Made by a program: the position numbers and the translations under genes. 64,000 bases of DNA from positions 352,197 through 416,196 of the forward strand of contig BMUD01000001.1 in assembly GCA_014650015.1 (NCBI GenBank), in the 5' to 3' direction. Every line of letters starts with the position of its first letter. Position 1 is the first letter of the stretch. Positions 8,040 to 16,275 of this stretch are shown in pieces. This DNA is from Streptomyces griseoloalbus (lineage in GTDB: Bacteria; Actinomycetota; Actinomycetes; Streptomycetales; Streptomycetaceae). The notes under the pieces were generated by a model that did no database searches, had not been told where the DNA came from, and was given only the letters and a program-made list of their open reading frames with translations.

Positions 8040-9386
8040 TCACTTCTTCACACGAACGGTCTTGGTGGACCGAGTCTCGAGCGTCATCTCGTCGGCCTCC
8101 TCGACCTTCGCCTTCAGTCGCACAGTACCCGTCGCGGCATCGACCACGTCCACCACCTTCGCAAGCAGTTTCGCAGTGTCCGCGTTGCCGGACGCGCTCG
8201 CGAGCTGAACGGCACGACCCAGTTTGGCCGTTGCTCCGTCGATATCTCCTTCTTTGCGCAGATCGAGACCCTGTTGGATGACTTGGGCCAGTTCCGCTTG
8301 CCCGGTGTAGTGGGCGACCTGAGGGTTGATCGACGTCGAGGAGGCCATGTCGTCCGTCCACACGGCCCGTACCAGACCCTGCGCGCCGAGGTTCTGCACA
8401 CTGCTGTCGGGCTGCGGAATGACCAGCGACAGCCGCGCCGCCAGCATCTCCTGGCCGATGTTCGCGGGCGGGACCTCCACGCAGACGTGGTAGTCGCGGG
8501 ACTCGTCTCCCCAGGAACCCAGGGGGTAGTCGCCCGCGCGGGGGCCCGCCTCGATGCGGCGGCCGGTCAGTTCCTCGACCGTCGGCGCGACCTGCTTGAC
8601 GAACCTCACCGTCGTACCGACCGGGGTCCACAGCCGCAGCGAGACGTCCGCGACCTCCTTGCCCATCGCCGTCTCCATCATCTGCGTGAAGTCGGCGGCG
8701 AGGCCGGCCGGGTCGGCGACGATGTCGGCGGTGCCGAGGAGGGCGGAGGCGACGGCTGTGACTTCTTTCACTTCCCAGTCCGTGCCCACACCGCGGGCGT
8801 CGCAGGTGAAGCGTCCGGCGCAGGCGTCCAGGGCCGCCTTCAGGTCCTGCGGCGACTCGTGCTCGTTGCGGCCGTCGGTGAGCAGGATGCCGTGCCGGAT
8901 CGCCACGTCCGCCGACGCCAGCAGCCGGTCGGCCAGCCGCAGCCAGGTGCCGATGGCCGTGCCCCCGCCCGCGCTCAGCTTGCGCAGCGCCTGCCTGGCC
9001 TGCTCGCGGGTGGCGGCGTCGGCGACCGCGAGAGTGCCGTCACCCGGGTACACCTCCCTGGCCAGATGCGTGCCGCCGACCACCGCGAAGCGCACGCCGT
9101 CGCGCAGGGCGTCGATCGCGGCGGCCGTGGCGTCGCGGGCGTTGCGCATCTTGGTCGGCGGATAGTCCATCGAGCCCGAGCAGTCGACCATGAGGACCAC
9201 GGCGGCCGACGGTCCCTCACCGGGCGAGTAGAGGTGGGGTGCCGTCACCGCGCTGCCGATGGTGCCGCCGCCGGTCGCCGTCACCGTGACGATGGCGTTG
9301 ACCTCGCGGCCGCCCTCCGGCAGGTACTCGTTCTGATACACGTCCACCGAGAACTGCGGCACGTTCGATTTCGAGAAATTGGCCAT
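8040..9386 (-). CDS. VWA-domain protein with intact MIDAS
   Basis: A 448-residue cytoplasmic protein with a von Willebrand factor A domain at about residues 60-235. The metal-ion-dependent adhesion site is complete: DCSGS (Asp68, Ser70, Ser72), Thr143 in AGGGTAIGTW and Asp171 in ILLTDGRNE. VWA domains with a MIDAS bind acidic side chains of partner proteins, often as a scaffold. The C-terminal half (about 240-448) holds a beta-rich segment and then a helical stretch (AELAQVIQQGLDLRKEGDID) resembling a single helical repeat. No signal peptide. It sits between the FHA gene and the PP2C gene on the same strand; gaps of 82 and 111 bases suggest one operon with room for internal signals. Its partner is inferred to be another operon product. 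Confidence 0.88.
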   Translation of the reverse strand: MANFSKSNVPQFSVDVYQNEYLPEGGREVNAIVTVTATGGGTIGSAVTAPHLYSPGEGPSAAVVLMVDCSGSMDYPPTKMRNARDATAAAIDALRDGVRFAVVGGTHLAREVYPGDGTLAVADAATREQARQALRKLSAGGGTAIGTWLRLADRLLASADVAIRHGILLTDGRNEHESPQDLKAALDACAGRFTCDARGVGTDWEVKEVTAVASALLGTADIVADPAGLAADFTQMMETAMGKEVADVSLRLWTPVGTTVRFVKQVAPTVEELTGRRIEAGPRAGDYPLGSWGDESRDYHVCVEVPPANIGQEMLAARLSLVIPQPDSSVQNLGAQGLVRAVWTDDMASSTSINPQVAHYTGQAELAQVIQQGLDLRKEGDIDGATAKLGRAVQLASASGNADTAKLLAKVVDVVDAATGTVRLKAKVEEADEMTLETRSTKTVRVKK

Positions 9387-9497
9387 GCCTGTGTCGATCC
9401 CCCTTGGAGCCCCGACGGCGCGGGGCGACGACGGATGACGGACCGGTCCCCTCCGGTCCGTTGAGGCTTCCCCTTGAGAGGCTTCCCGTACGCGGCC

Positions 9498-11156
9498 TCA
9501 GGCCGATCCTGCCCCCTGCGGGACGGCCGGGAACGGCACGAGGGCCACTGTTACGTTGTCGTGGCCCCCGCCGTCGAGGGCGTGACCGACCAGAACCCGG
9601 GCACTGTGCAGCGGTCGCGCGGCGGCGTCGACGGGCACGACCTCGGCCATCCGGTCGGCCGATTCGGCGTAGTTCCACAGGCCGTCCGTGCAGACCACGA
9701 TCACTCCGGGCCGGTCCGGTTTGAAGGACGCGGTGTGCGGTTCCAGGTCGTAGGCGTCGGCGCCGAGCCACCCGGTGATCGCGTGGGCGCGCTGGTCGGC
9801 GTACGCCTCGGCCTCGCCCATCAGGCCCGCGGCGACCATCTGCGCGGCCCAGGAGTCGTCCTCGGTGAGCCGGGCCGGCGGGGCGGAGCGGTCGACCGGG
9901 ACCCAGTAGGCGCGGCTGTCGCCGACCCAGCCGACGACCAGCAGACCGGCCGTCACCACCGTGCCGACGATCGTGCAGGCGGGGGCGTTCTGGTGCGGGG
10001 CGTGCTCGCGGGCCGCCGCGGGCTCGTCGGCCAGCGCGTTGACCGCTTCGGCGGCGGCGATGATCGCGTCGTGCATCGCCTGCTGCGGGTGGGTGCCGTG
10101 CGGCAGCGCGGCGAGCAGCGACTCGCTCGCCGCGCGGGAGGCGGCCAGCGAGGCCTCGTCGGGGCGGGTCGCGGAGGAGACGCCGTCACAGACGATCGCC
10201 ACGGAGGCGGGGGAGCCGTCGGGCAGTGTGGTGGTGCCGACGGTGAAGGCGTCCTCGTTGCGGTGGTGGCGCAGGCCGCGGTCGCTGACCGCGGCGATCG
10301 GGCCGCATTCCTGTTCCATGTGGTCCCGTTCGCGCGGCTGGGCGTGGCCGCAGTTCTCGCAGTAGCCGTCGTCGTCCACCCGGCCCGCGCGGCAGGCCAC
10401 GCACACCGCCGTGCCACCGGCGGCCTGCGCGGGCTCGGCGGCCACGCGCGGGTCCGGCGCCTGGAGCGGGTACTCGTCGGGCTGCGCGGGCTGATGGACA
10501 CCGCCGGGCCGCTGGGCGGAAGAGGGGGCGGGGGAGGGTGCGGGCGCCGGGGCGGCGGGCGCGTCCGACTGCGCGCGACGGTCGAAGCGCACACCGGACG
10601 ACGGGGCGGGGGGTGCCGTCGGCGGCGGTGGGGGCGGTGGTACCGGTGCGCCCTGGGGTGGAGGCGGTGGCGCGGGGGCTTCTTGGGCGGGGGCCGGCGG
10701 TACGGGAGTGCCCCGGGGGGAAGGCGGCGGTACGGGCGTGCCCTGGGCCAGAGGCGGCGGGACCTGGGCTTCCTGGGCGGGGGCGCCTGCGGCCGGCGTT
10801 CGGGGTGCGGCGGGGGCCGGGTGGGCGGGCTCGCCCGGCAGGGGGGAGCCGTCCGAGTTCGTGCCGGGCAGGTCCGTCGGCCGGTGGGCCGGGGGCGCAC
10901 CGGCGGAGCCGTCCCGGCCGGGCGCGGGCCAGGCCGGTGCGGCGGGCGGCGCCGACGGGGGCCGGGGGTGGGCACGGTCGGCCGACACCTGGGACGGCAC
11001 CGAGCCGTTCATGGCGATCGTCGGCTCGTCCTTCGGCCGTGCGGGAACCACCGACAGGTCGTATCCGCACGCACCGCAGAAACGATCACCCGACTCGAGG
11101 GGCTCCTCGCAGCTCGGGCATTTCGACAGAGCGGCCTGCTGGGGCATTTGCGACAT
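9498..11156 (-). CDS. PP2C-type Ser/Thr phosphatase with zinc ribbons
   Basis: A 552-residue cytoplasmic PPM phosphatase. Order: zinc ribbon CPSC...CGAC (Cys13, 16, 27, 30); about 200 residues of Pro/Ala-rich linker with PPPP runs; second ribbon CVAC...CENC; catalytic domain at about 280-545. Metal-binding and catalytic motifs are all present: RHHRNEDAF, VAIVCDGVSS, GWVGDSRAYW, LTEDDSW, VVCTDGLWNY and GGHDNVTVALV. It should remove phosphate from targets of the kinase encoded immediately upstream. The kinase stop TAG (11160-11162) abuts TTG-ATG; the ATG at 11156 is chosen. Kinase and phosphatase are thus translationally adjacent, the usual sign of an antagonistic pair. Confidence 0.92.
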   Translation of the reverse strand: MSQMPQQAALSKCPSCEEPLESGDRFCGACGYDLSVVPARPKDEPTIAMNGSVPSQVSADRAHPRPPSAPPAAPAWPAPGRDGSAGAPPAHRPTDLPGTNSDGSPLPGEPAHPAPAAPRTPAAGAPAQEAQVPPPLAQGTPVPPPSPRGTPVPPAPAQEAPAPPPPPQGAPVPPPPPPPTAPPAPSSGVRFDRRAQSDAPAAPAPAPSPAPSSAQRPGGVHQPAQPDEYPLQAPDPRVAAEPAQAAGGTAVCVACRAGRVDDDGYCENCGHAQPRERDHMEQECGPIAAVSDRGLRHHRNEDAFTVGTTTLPDGSPASVAIVCDGVSSATRPDEASLAASRAASESLLAALPHGTHPQQAMHDAIIAAAEAVNALADEPAAAREHAPHQNAPACTIVGTVVTAGLLVVGWVGDSRAYWVPVDRSAPPARLTEDDSWAAQMVAAGLMGEAEAYADQRAHAITGWLGADAYDLEPHTASFKPDRPGVIVVCTDGLWNYAESADRMAEVVPVDAAARPLHSARVLVGHALDGGGHDNVTVALVPFPAVPQGAGSA

Positions 11157-11159
11157 CAA

Positions 11160-13742
11160 CTACACCCACGTCCGGGGGCGGTAACGATTGGCACGTTCCA
11201 CCAGGTCGATCCTCTCCTCGCCGCTTGGCGCCAGCCGGGCCAGCGTGCGGTACGTACGCTCCAGGCCGAAGCGCAGACCCCGCTCGTCCAGGCCGCTGCC
11301 GAGCAGCGTCCGTCCCCCGGCGGCGGGAGGGGCGGAACCCTGGCCCCCGGAGAGTACCCAGTCCAGCCCGCAGCCGAGGACCTCGGCCGACAACAGCTCG
11401 CGTCGTGCCGGATCCAGACCGTACGCCTTCAGGGCCTCGACCTGCCCCGCGGCCGCGGTCAGGTCGTCCAGGAACGGTACGTCAACGGCCGCCGCGGCGC
11501 GCCCGCGCAGCCGTGCCCTGACGGCCGCCACCCGCGCGGCCGTGTAGTGGATCGAGGACTCCGGCACCGACTCCAGCGTCCGCACGGCGCCGCGCCGGTC
11601 CCCGGCCGCGAGGTGGACCCGGGCCAGCCCGAACGCGGCGCTCACATAGCTCGGGTCGGTCGACCACACCAGGCGGTAGTACTCGGCGGCGTTGTCCAAC
11701 TGGCCCAGCACCTCCGCGCACAGACCGAGCGCCAGCTTCGGCGCGATCTCGCCGGGAAAGGCGTCGTAGATCGCGTCGAAGGCCAGTGCGGCGCCCTCGT
11801 GGTCCCCGGTGACGAGCCCCGCCAGACCCCGGTACCAGACCACCCGCCAGTCGTCGGGGTCCTGCGCCTCCAGCGCGCCCAGCGCTTCCAGCGCGGTGGA
11901 CCGGTCGCCGGTCTCCAGCCGGGCGCGGATCTGGCGCAGCCGGGTCTCGGCCGACGGGGCGGGCGCGGCGGCCAGCGCGTGGATCAGCTCACCGGGAGCG
12001 GACGCCAGCAGACCGGCGAGGAAACCGGCGTTGGGGTCGGAGGGGTCGACGTGCGGTACGGGCAGCGCGAGCGCGGCGGCGGCGCGGTCGACGGGCCTGA
12101 CGAGAGAGGAGGGGACGGCGGGGGAGCCCGCGGCGGGCGGGAGGGGCCGCGGTTCCCCCTTCCGGGGGCGGAGGGCCCGGGTGCCCAGGCGGGAGACGTC
12201 CCCGTTCAGCGCGGGGAACAACTCCGTGTCCGTCACCCGCAGTTCCGGGCCGAACAGCGTGGACAGCGCGGGGCGGGCCCGGCCCGACTGAAGGGAGACG
12301 ACCTCGCGCAGCACTCCCGTCAGCTGCTCGGTCATCTCCTGCGCGGAGGCGAACCTGCGCCCCGGGTCCGGGTCGGTGGCGCGGACCAGCAGCCGGTAGA
12401 AGGACTCGTACTGCCGGAACACCTCGATGTTGTCCGGGTCGGGCAGGGAGTCCACGTAGACGTTCGTGTAGCCCTGGAAGTCGAACGTGAGGACGGCGAG
12501 CGTCCGGGCGACCGTGTACAGGTCGGACGCCACCGAGGGACCCACCTCGGCGACCTCGGGCGCCTGGTAGCCGACCGTGCCGTAGATGGCCGACTCCTCG
12601 TCGTCCATCCTGCGCACCGCACCCATGTCGATCAGCTTCAGCTGGTCCTCGGTCTGGATCGCGTTGTCGACCTTGAAGTCGCAGTACAGCAGGTTCCGGC
12701 TGTGCAGATGGCCGAGCGCCTCCAGCGCCTCGACACCGTACGCGCACGCCTGTTCCACCGGCAGCGGATCGCGCCTGCCCTCCGGAGTGCGGCGCCCGTT
12801 GGCGATCTCCTTCAGGGACTTGCCGCCGACGTACTCCATGACGATGTAGCCGTCGAGGGAACCGGTGCGCTGGTCGAGGTGCTCCACGAAGTTGTGGATC
12901 CCCACGATGTTGGCGTGCTCGATCTCCGCGAGGAAGCGCCGCTCGGAGATCGCCGCCGCCATCGCGTCCTGGTCGCCCGTGTCGAGCAGGCCCTTGAGGA
13001 CCACCCAGCGGTCCGAGACCGCCCGGTCCACCGCGAGGTAGATCCAGCCCAGCCCGCCGTGCGCCAGACAGCCGACCACCTCGTACTGGCCGTGCACGAC
13101 GTCCCCGGTCCGCAGCTTGGGGACGAACGAGTACGGGTGACCGCACTTGGTGCAGAAGCCCTCCGTGCGCCCCGGCCGGCCGCTGCGGGCCCGGCCCACC
13201 GGCGCCCCGCAGTCCGCACGCGAGCAGAACCGCTTCCGCTCGGGCACCTCGGGATCGTCCAGCACCATCGCGCGCGGATCGGGGCGCGGGATCGGCGGTA
13301 CCTCGACCAGTCCGGCCCCCAGGCGGCCCCGGCCGGAGGAACCGGCGCCGGCGCCGGAGCTGCGCACCGACACCGAGCGGCCCGTGGCCCGGCCCGACAG
13401 CGCACGCGAGAGCCGTCCGGAGACCGAGCGACGGGACTTCGACGACTGCGACGAGGTGCGCGAACCGCGGCCGCCGGCGCGGGAGCCGTGCGAGCCGACG
13501 CTGCCCGAGCCCCGCGAGCCGCGGCCGCCCACCGTGATGCCGGTCGGGGGCGAGGCGACCATGCCGGTCGGTGACACGACCGGGGCGAGGCCGCAGGTGT
13601 CGCAGTACAGCTCGCCGCCGCCGACATCCTCGTACGCGCCGCCGCAGTCGGGGCGCTGACACGTGCGCCGCGCCGGGCCGTGGCCCTGGTTCTCCGACGG
13701 GTCTCCCGTCCCGTTCCCCGACCGGTTTACCGCTTCGTTCAT
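11160..13742 (-). CDS. pknG: PknG-type serine/threonine protein kinase
   Basis: An 860-residue soluble kinase with the PknG order: N-terminal zinc/rubredoxin-like module, kinase domain, TPR domain. Cys28/33/47/50 form an extra first ribbon; after a Ser/Arg/Gly-rich stretch, Cys173/178/197/200 form the second, rubredoxin-like one. Kinase motifs: Gly-loop LAHGGLGWIYLAVD (227-240), Lys250 in WVVLKG, Glu267, hinge YIVMEYVGGKSLK, catalytic loop YCDFKVDN (Asp355) and IDMG (Asp372) in place of DFG, as in PknG where the third residue also differs. The C-terminal third (about 590-850) is helical with TPR-like repeats (DDWRVVWYRGLAGLVTGDHE). In mycobacteria and corynebacteria PknG responds to amino acids through GlnX and GlnH and phosphorylates the FHA protein GarA/OdhI. 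Here GlnX/GlnH homologues are upstream in the same operon. ATG at 13742 has a GAGGGGGAGG ribosome site. Confidence 0.94.
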   Translation of the reverse strand: MNEAVNRSGNGTGDPSENQGHGPARRTCQRPDCGGAYEDVGGGELYCDTCGLAPVVSPTGMVASPPTGITVGGRGSRGSGSVGSHGSRAGGRGSRTSSQSSKSRRSVSGRLSRALSGRATGRSVSVRSSGAGAGSSGRGRLGAGLVEVPPIPRPDPRAMVLDDPEVPERKRFCSRADCGAPVGRARSGRPGRTEGFCTKCGHPYSFVPKLRTGDVVHGQYEVVGCLAHGGLGWIYLAVDRAVSDRWVVLKGLLDTGDQDAMAAAISERRFLAEIEHANIVGIHNFVEHLDQRTGSLDGYIVMEYVGGKSLKEIANGRRTPEGRRDPLPVEQACAYGVEALEALGHLHSRNLLYCDFKVDNAIQTEDQLKLIDMGAVRRMDDEESAIYGTVGYQAPEVAEVGPSVASDLYTVARTLAVLTFDFQGYTNVYVDSLPDPDNIEVFRQYESFYRLLVRATDPDPGRRFASAQEMTEQLTGVLREVVSLQSGRARPALSTLFGPELRVTDTELFPALNGDVSRLGTRALRPRKGEPRPLPPAAGSPAVPSSLVRPVDRAAAALALPVPHVDPSDPNAGFLAGLLASAPGELIHALAAAPAPSAETRLRQIRARLETGDRSTALEALGALEAQDPDDWRVVWYRGLAGLVTGDHEGAALAFDAIYDAFPGEIAPKLALGLCAEVLGQLDNAAEYYRLVWSTDPSYVSAAFGLARVHLAAGDRRGAVRTLESVPESSIHYTAARVAAVRARLRGRAAAAVDVPFLDDLTAAAGQVEALKAYGLDPARRELLSAEVLGCGLDWVLSGGQGSAPPAAGGRTLLGSGLDERGLRFGLERTYRTLARLAPSGEERIDLVERANRYRPRTWV

Positions 13743-13764
13743 GACGGTGCCTCCCCCTCGCCGC

Positions 13765-15102
13765 TCATGCGCCGGGCCCCCTCCGGTCGTCGGGCACGCC
13801 CGGTCCCGGCACCCGCGGTGAACCGCCCAGCAGTTCCGTGGCCGCCTGCTGGTAGCGCAGGACCGCCTGTTCGGCGGCGCGCAGGTCGCAGGGCGCGCTC
13901 CACAGCATCCGCCGCGCCTTCTCGTACCGCTCCACCAGCTCGGGATCCTCCGCGAGGCCGTGCCGGGCCACCTTCGCCTTGTACGCGTCCAGCCGGCCGC
14001 GCAGCTCGGCGCGGACCGCCAGGGGCGCCGTGACCGCCGTCAACGACTCCCGGGCGCGCAGCAGTTCGTCCTCCGCCTTCTGCTCCAGGGACTCCAGGAG
14101 CGGGGACAGGCGGTGCCACTGGGCGTGCCTGCGGTACTCGGCGGCCGTCGACAACTGCTCGTGCAGCGCGGTCGGCGGACCGCTGACCACCGGGACCTCC
14201 GTCGCGGCGATCTTCGCCAGCACCTCGCCGCGTGCGGTGCGGGCCTCGGCGAGTGTGCGGTCGGCGCGGGACAGGATGTCGCGCAGTCTGACGATTCGTT
14301 TCTCGGCGTCCTGCCGGACCGTCAGCACCGCGTCGATCTCGCGGCGTACGTCCTCCAGGGCGCGCGCCTCGCGGTCGTACACCGTCGTGTCCGGCTTGCC
14401 GCCGCCCGGCGCCGAACTGCCCTCCGCCGGCTTCCAGAACGCCAGCGGGTCGGACACCACCTGTTCGCGCAGCCTGGTCAGTGTGCGGGTGATCCGCTCC
14501 AGGTCGTCGCCCGCCGGGTGCTCGCCCGGGCGCACGCCCACGGAGTGCGCGAGCCTGCTGGTGCGCTGGAGTTCGGCCGCCAGCAGATCGATCCGCGCGG
14601 GCAGCGCCGACCACACCGCGTCCGCGGCGACGACCATGTCCAGCGAGGACGCGTACAGATCGTTCATACGGTCGACGAGCGTGGCGAGCGAGTAGCGTTC
14701 GCTGAGTCTGTGCGGAGCGGTGGCGTTCGGCGCCGGTGCGGTGACGGTCGCCGTCGCGCTGCCGGCCAGCGTCACCGGTTCGCCGCGCAGCAGCTCCGTC
14801 AGCTCGATCAGGTCCTCGCGGCTGGACCAGCGGCGGCGGGACCGGATGTGCCGGGCGGTGCGCAGCGCGTCCGTGTACGCGTCGAAGCAGGTCCACAGCA
14901 GCGTGATCGACGCCTCCGTGGCCGTCCAGCGCTGCTCGGTGAGGCCGGTGAGCCGCGCGCCCTCCAGGAGTCTTCGGCCCGCGTGGTCCTGCAGGGCGAG
15001 GAGCGAGGTCTCGATCGCCTCGTGCTCCGCGCCGAGCCGCGCCAGCGCACGGTCCACCTCGTCCCGGTCCATCACCGGCCCGGCGGGATCCGTGTCGGCC
15101 AT
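13765..15102 (-). CDS. Coiled-coil protein of the PknG operon, function unknown
   Basis: A 445-residue protein not recognised as any named family. It is mostly helical, with heptad-like Leu/Ala stretches at about residues 13-50, 150-200 and 250-310 (ALEDVRREIDAVLTVRQDAE), no membrane segment, no signal peptide and no cysteine ribbon. It lies between the binding-protein gene (ends 15187) and the kinase gene (starts 13742), 22 bases upstream of the latter, so it is part of the operon. Its position suggests a link between the membrane sensor and the kinase, for example a scaffold or effector; that is inference. The ATG at 15102 gives MADTDPAGP; a second Met at residue 11 (MDRDEVDRAL) is an alternative start. 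Confidence 0.8.
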   Translation of the reverse strand: MADTDPAGPVMDRDEVDRALARLGAEHEAIETSLLALQDHAGRRLLEGARLTGLTEQRWTATEASITLLWTCFDAYTDALRTARHIRSRRRWSSREDLIELTELLRGEPVTLAGSATATVTAPAPNATAPHRLSERYSLATLVDRMNDLYASSLDMVVAADAVWSALPARIDLLAAELQRTSRLAHSVGVRPGEHPAGDDLERITRTLTRLREQVVSDPLAFWKPAEGSSAPGGGKPDTTVYDREARALEDVRREIDAVLTVRQDAEKRIVRLRDILSRADRTLAEARTARGEVLAKIAATEVPVVSGPPTALHEQLSTAAEYRRHAQWHRLSPLLESLEQKAEDELLRARESLTAVTAPLAVRAELRGRLDAYKAKVARHGLAEDPELVERYEKARRMLWSAPCDLRAAEQAVLRYQQAATELLGGSPRVPGPGVPDDRRGPGA

Positions 15103-15186
15103 CGATCACCTCTCGCTGAAGGGGTTGGGATTGGGGGCGTTGTGGGTGGTTGTGGTGTGCCTTGTCTGCCTCGGGGGCGGTCGGGG

Positions 15187-16275
15187 TCAGCTCTTACGCA
15201 AGTACTCGGGGGCCGGTGGTTCCGACGGGGAGGGGTCGTCGCCCAGGGTGGCCGACAACCACTCGGTGTACGAGGCCTGCCAGCCGTCCTCGGTGTCCTC
15301 GCGGAAGTCCACCAGGATCCGGTTGACCCGGCGGACCAGGTCGTCCGCGTCCTTCTTCATCGCCACGCCGTAGTACTCGGTCGTGAACGCCTCGCCCTTG
15401 AGCTGGACCGCCGGATCCTGCGCGGCCTGGCTGGCCGCGAGCGCGCCGTCGGTGACCACCGCGTCGACCTCGCCGAGCTGCAGACGCACCAGGCAGTCCA
15501 GCTGGTTGGGGACGGTGGTGCGGATGTCGGTGGACTCCGGCAGGCGGCCCGCCTTCTTGTCCGCCTCCAGCTGGGAGTACGCGGTGGAGCCCGTCGCCGT
15601 GCAGATCTCCTGGTGCGCGAGGGTCTCGTCGTATCCCTTGATCGGCGAGGACTTCGGGGCCAGGACCTGCTGGCCGGTCTTGAAGTACGGCGCGGAGAAC
15701 GCCACGTCCCGCACGCGCGCACAGTTGATCGTCATCGTGCGGACGACCATGTCGACCCGGCCGTCCTCGATCGCCGGTATGCGCTGGTCGGTCGGGATCG
15801 CCTTGAACTGGACCGCGTTCGGGTCGCCGAGTACGTCCTCGGCGATACGGTGCACCAAGTCGATGTCGAAGCCCTCGAGGGTGCCGCTCTCGCCGCTGTT
15901 GGGGTCCCGGTAGCCCCAGCGGTAGCTGCTCAGGTCCACACCGACGATCAGCTTGCGCTTCTCGCCCTGACGGTTCCTGATCGCCTCGATGGTGGGACCG
16001 TCGGCGTCGGAGGGGGGCAGGGTCTGCTTCTCGGGGGCGGTGCACTCCTCGTCCGCCTGCTCCTGTGTCTGCGCGGCGGGTGACAGGGACTGGCCGGTCG
16101 GCTCCGCGGCCCTGCGGGACGGGAAGTTGGTGCAGGTCAGGAGCAGTGCCAACACCAGGGTCACGGCGCACGCGGTGGCCATCGCGCCCACGCCGCCCCA
16201 GCCCTTGAGACGGGCCCGTAGCTGTCGTGCGGTCATCTTCGTGGCCCCCTTCGGCAACGGCGCGCGCCCGTTCAT
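15187..16275 (-). CDS. GlnH-like glutamate/amino-acid binding protein, membrane anchored
   Basis: A 362-residue periplasmic-binding-protein-like sensor subunit. A hydrophobic anchor (VGAMATACAVTLVLALLLTC, residues 29-48) is followed by a spacer and a family 3 solute-binding domain at about 110-335, with IVGVDLSSYRWGYRD, LEGFDIDLVHRIAEDVLG, DMVVRTMTINCARV and FSAPYFKTGQQVL, the signature of the acidic/polar amino-acid group. LLTC is a weak lipobox (Thr at -1), so it may be a lipoprotein or a helix-anchored protein. No ABC permease or ATPase is nearby, which argues for sensing rather than transport, as for GlnH of the GlnX-GlnH-PknG pathway. The ATG at 16275 overlaps the upstream stop (ATGA); a second ATG 13 codons later is an alternative. 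Confidence 0.88.
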   Translation of the reverse strand: MNGRAPLPKGATKMTARQLRARLKGWGGVGAMATACAVTLVLALLLTCTNFPSRRAAEPTGQSLSPAAQTQEQADEECTAPEKQTLPPSDADGPTIEAIRNRQGEKRKLIVGVDLSSYRWGYRDPNSGESGTLEGFDIDLVHRIAEDVLGDPNAVQFKAIPTDQRIPAIEDGRVDMVVRTMTINCARVRDVAFSAPYFKTGQQVLAPKSSPIKGYDETLAHQEICTATGSTAYSQLEADKKAGRLPESTDIRTTVPNQLDCLVRLQLGEVDAVVTDGALAASQAAQDPAVQLKGEAFTTEYYGVAMKKDADDLVRRVNRILVDFREDTEDGWQASYTEWLSATLGDDPSPSEPPAPEYLRKS

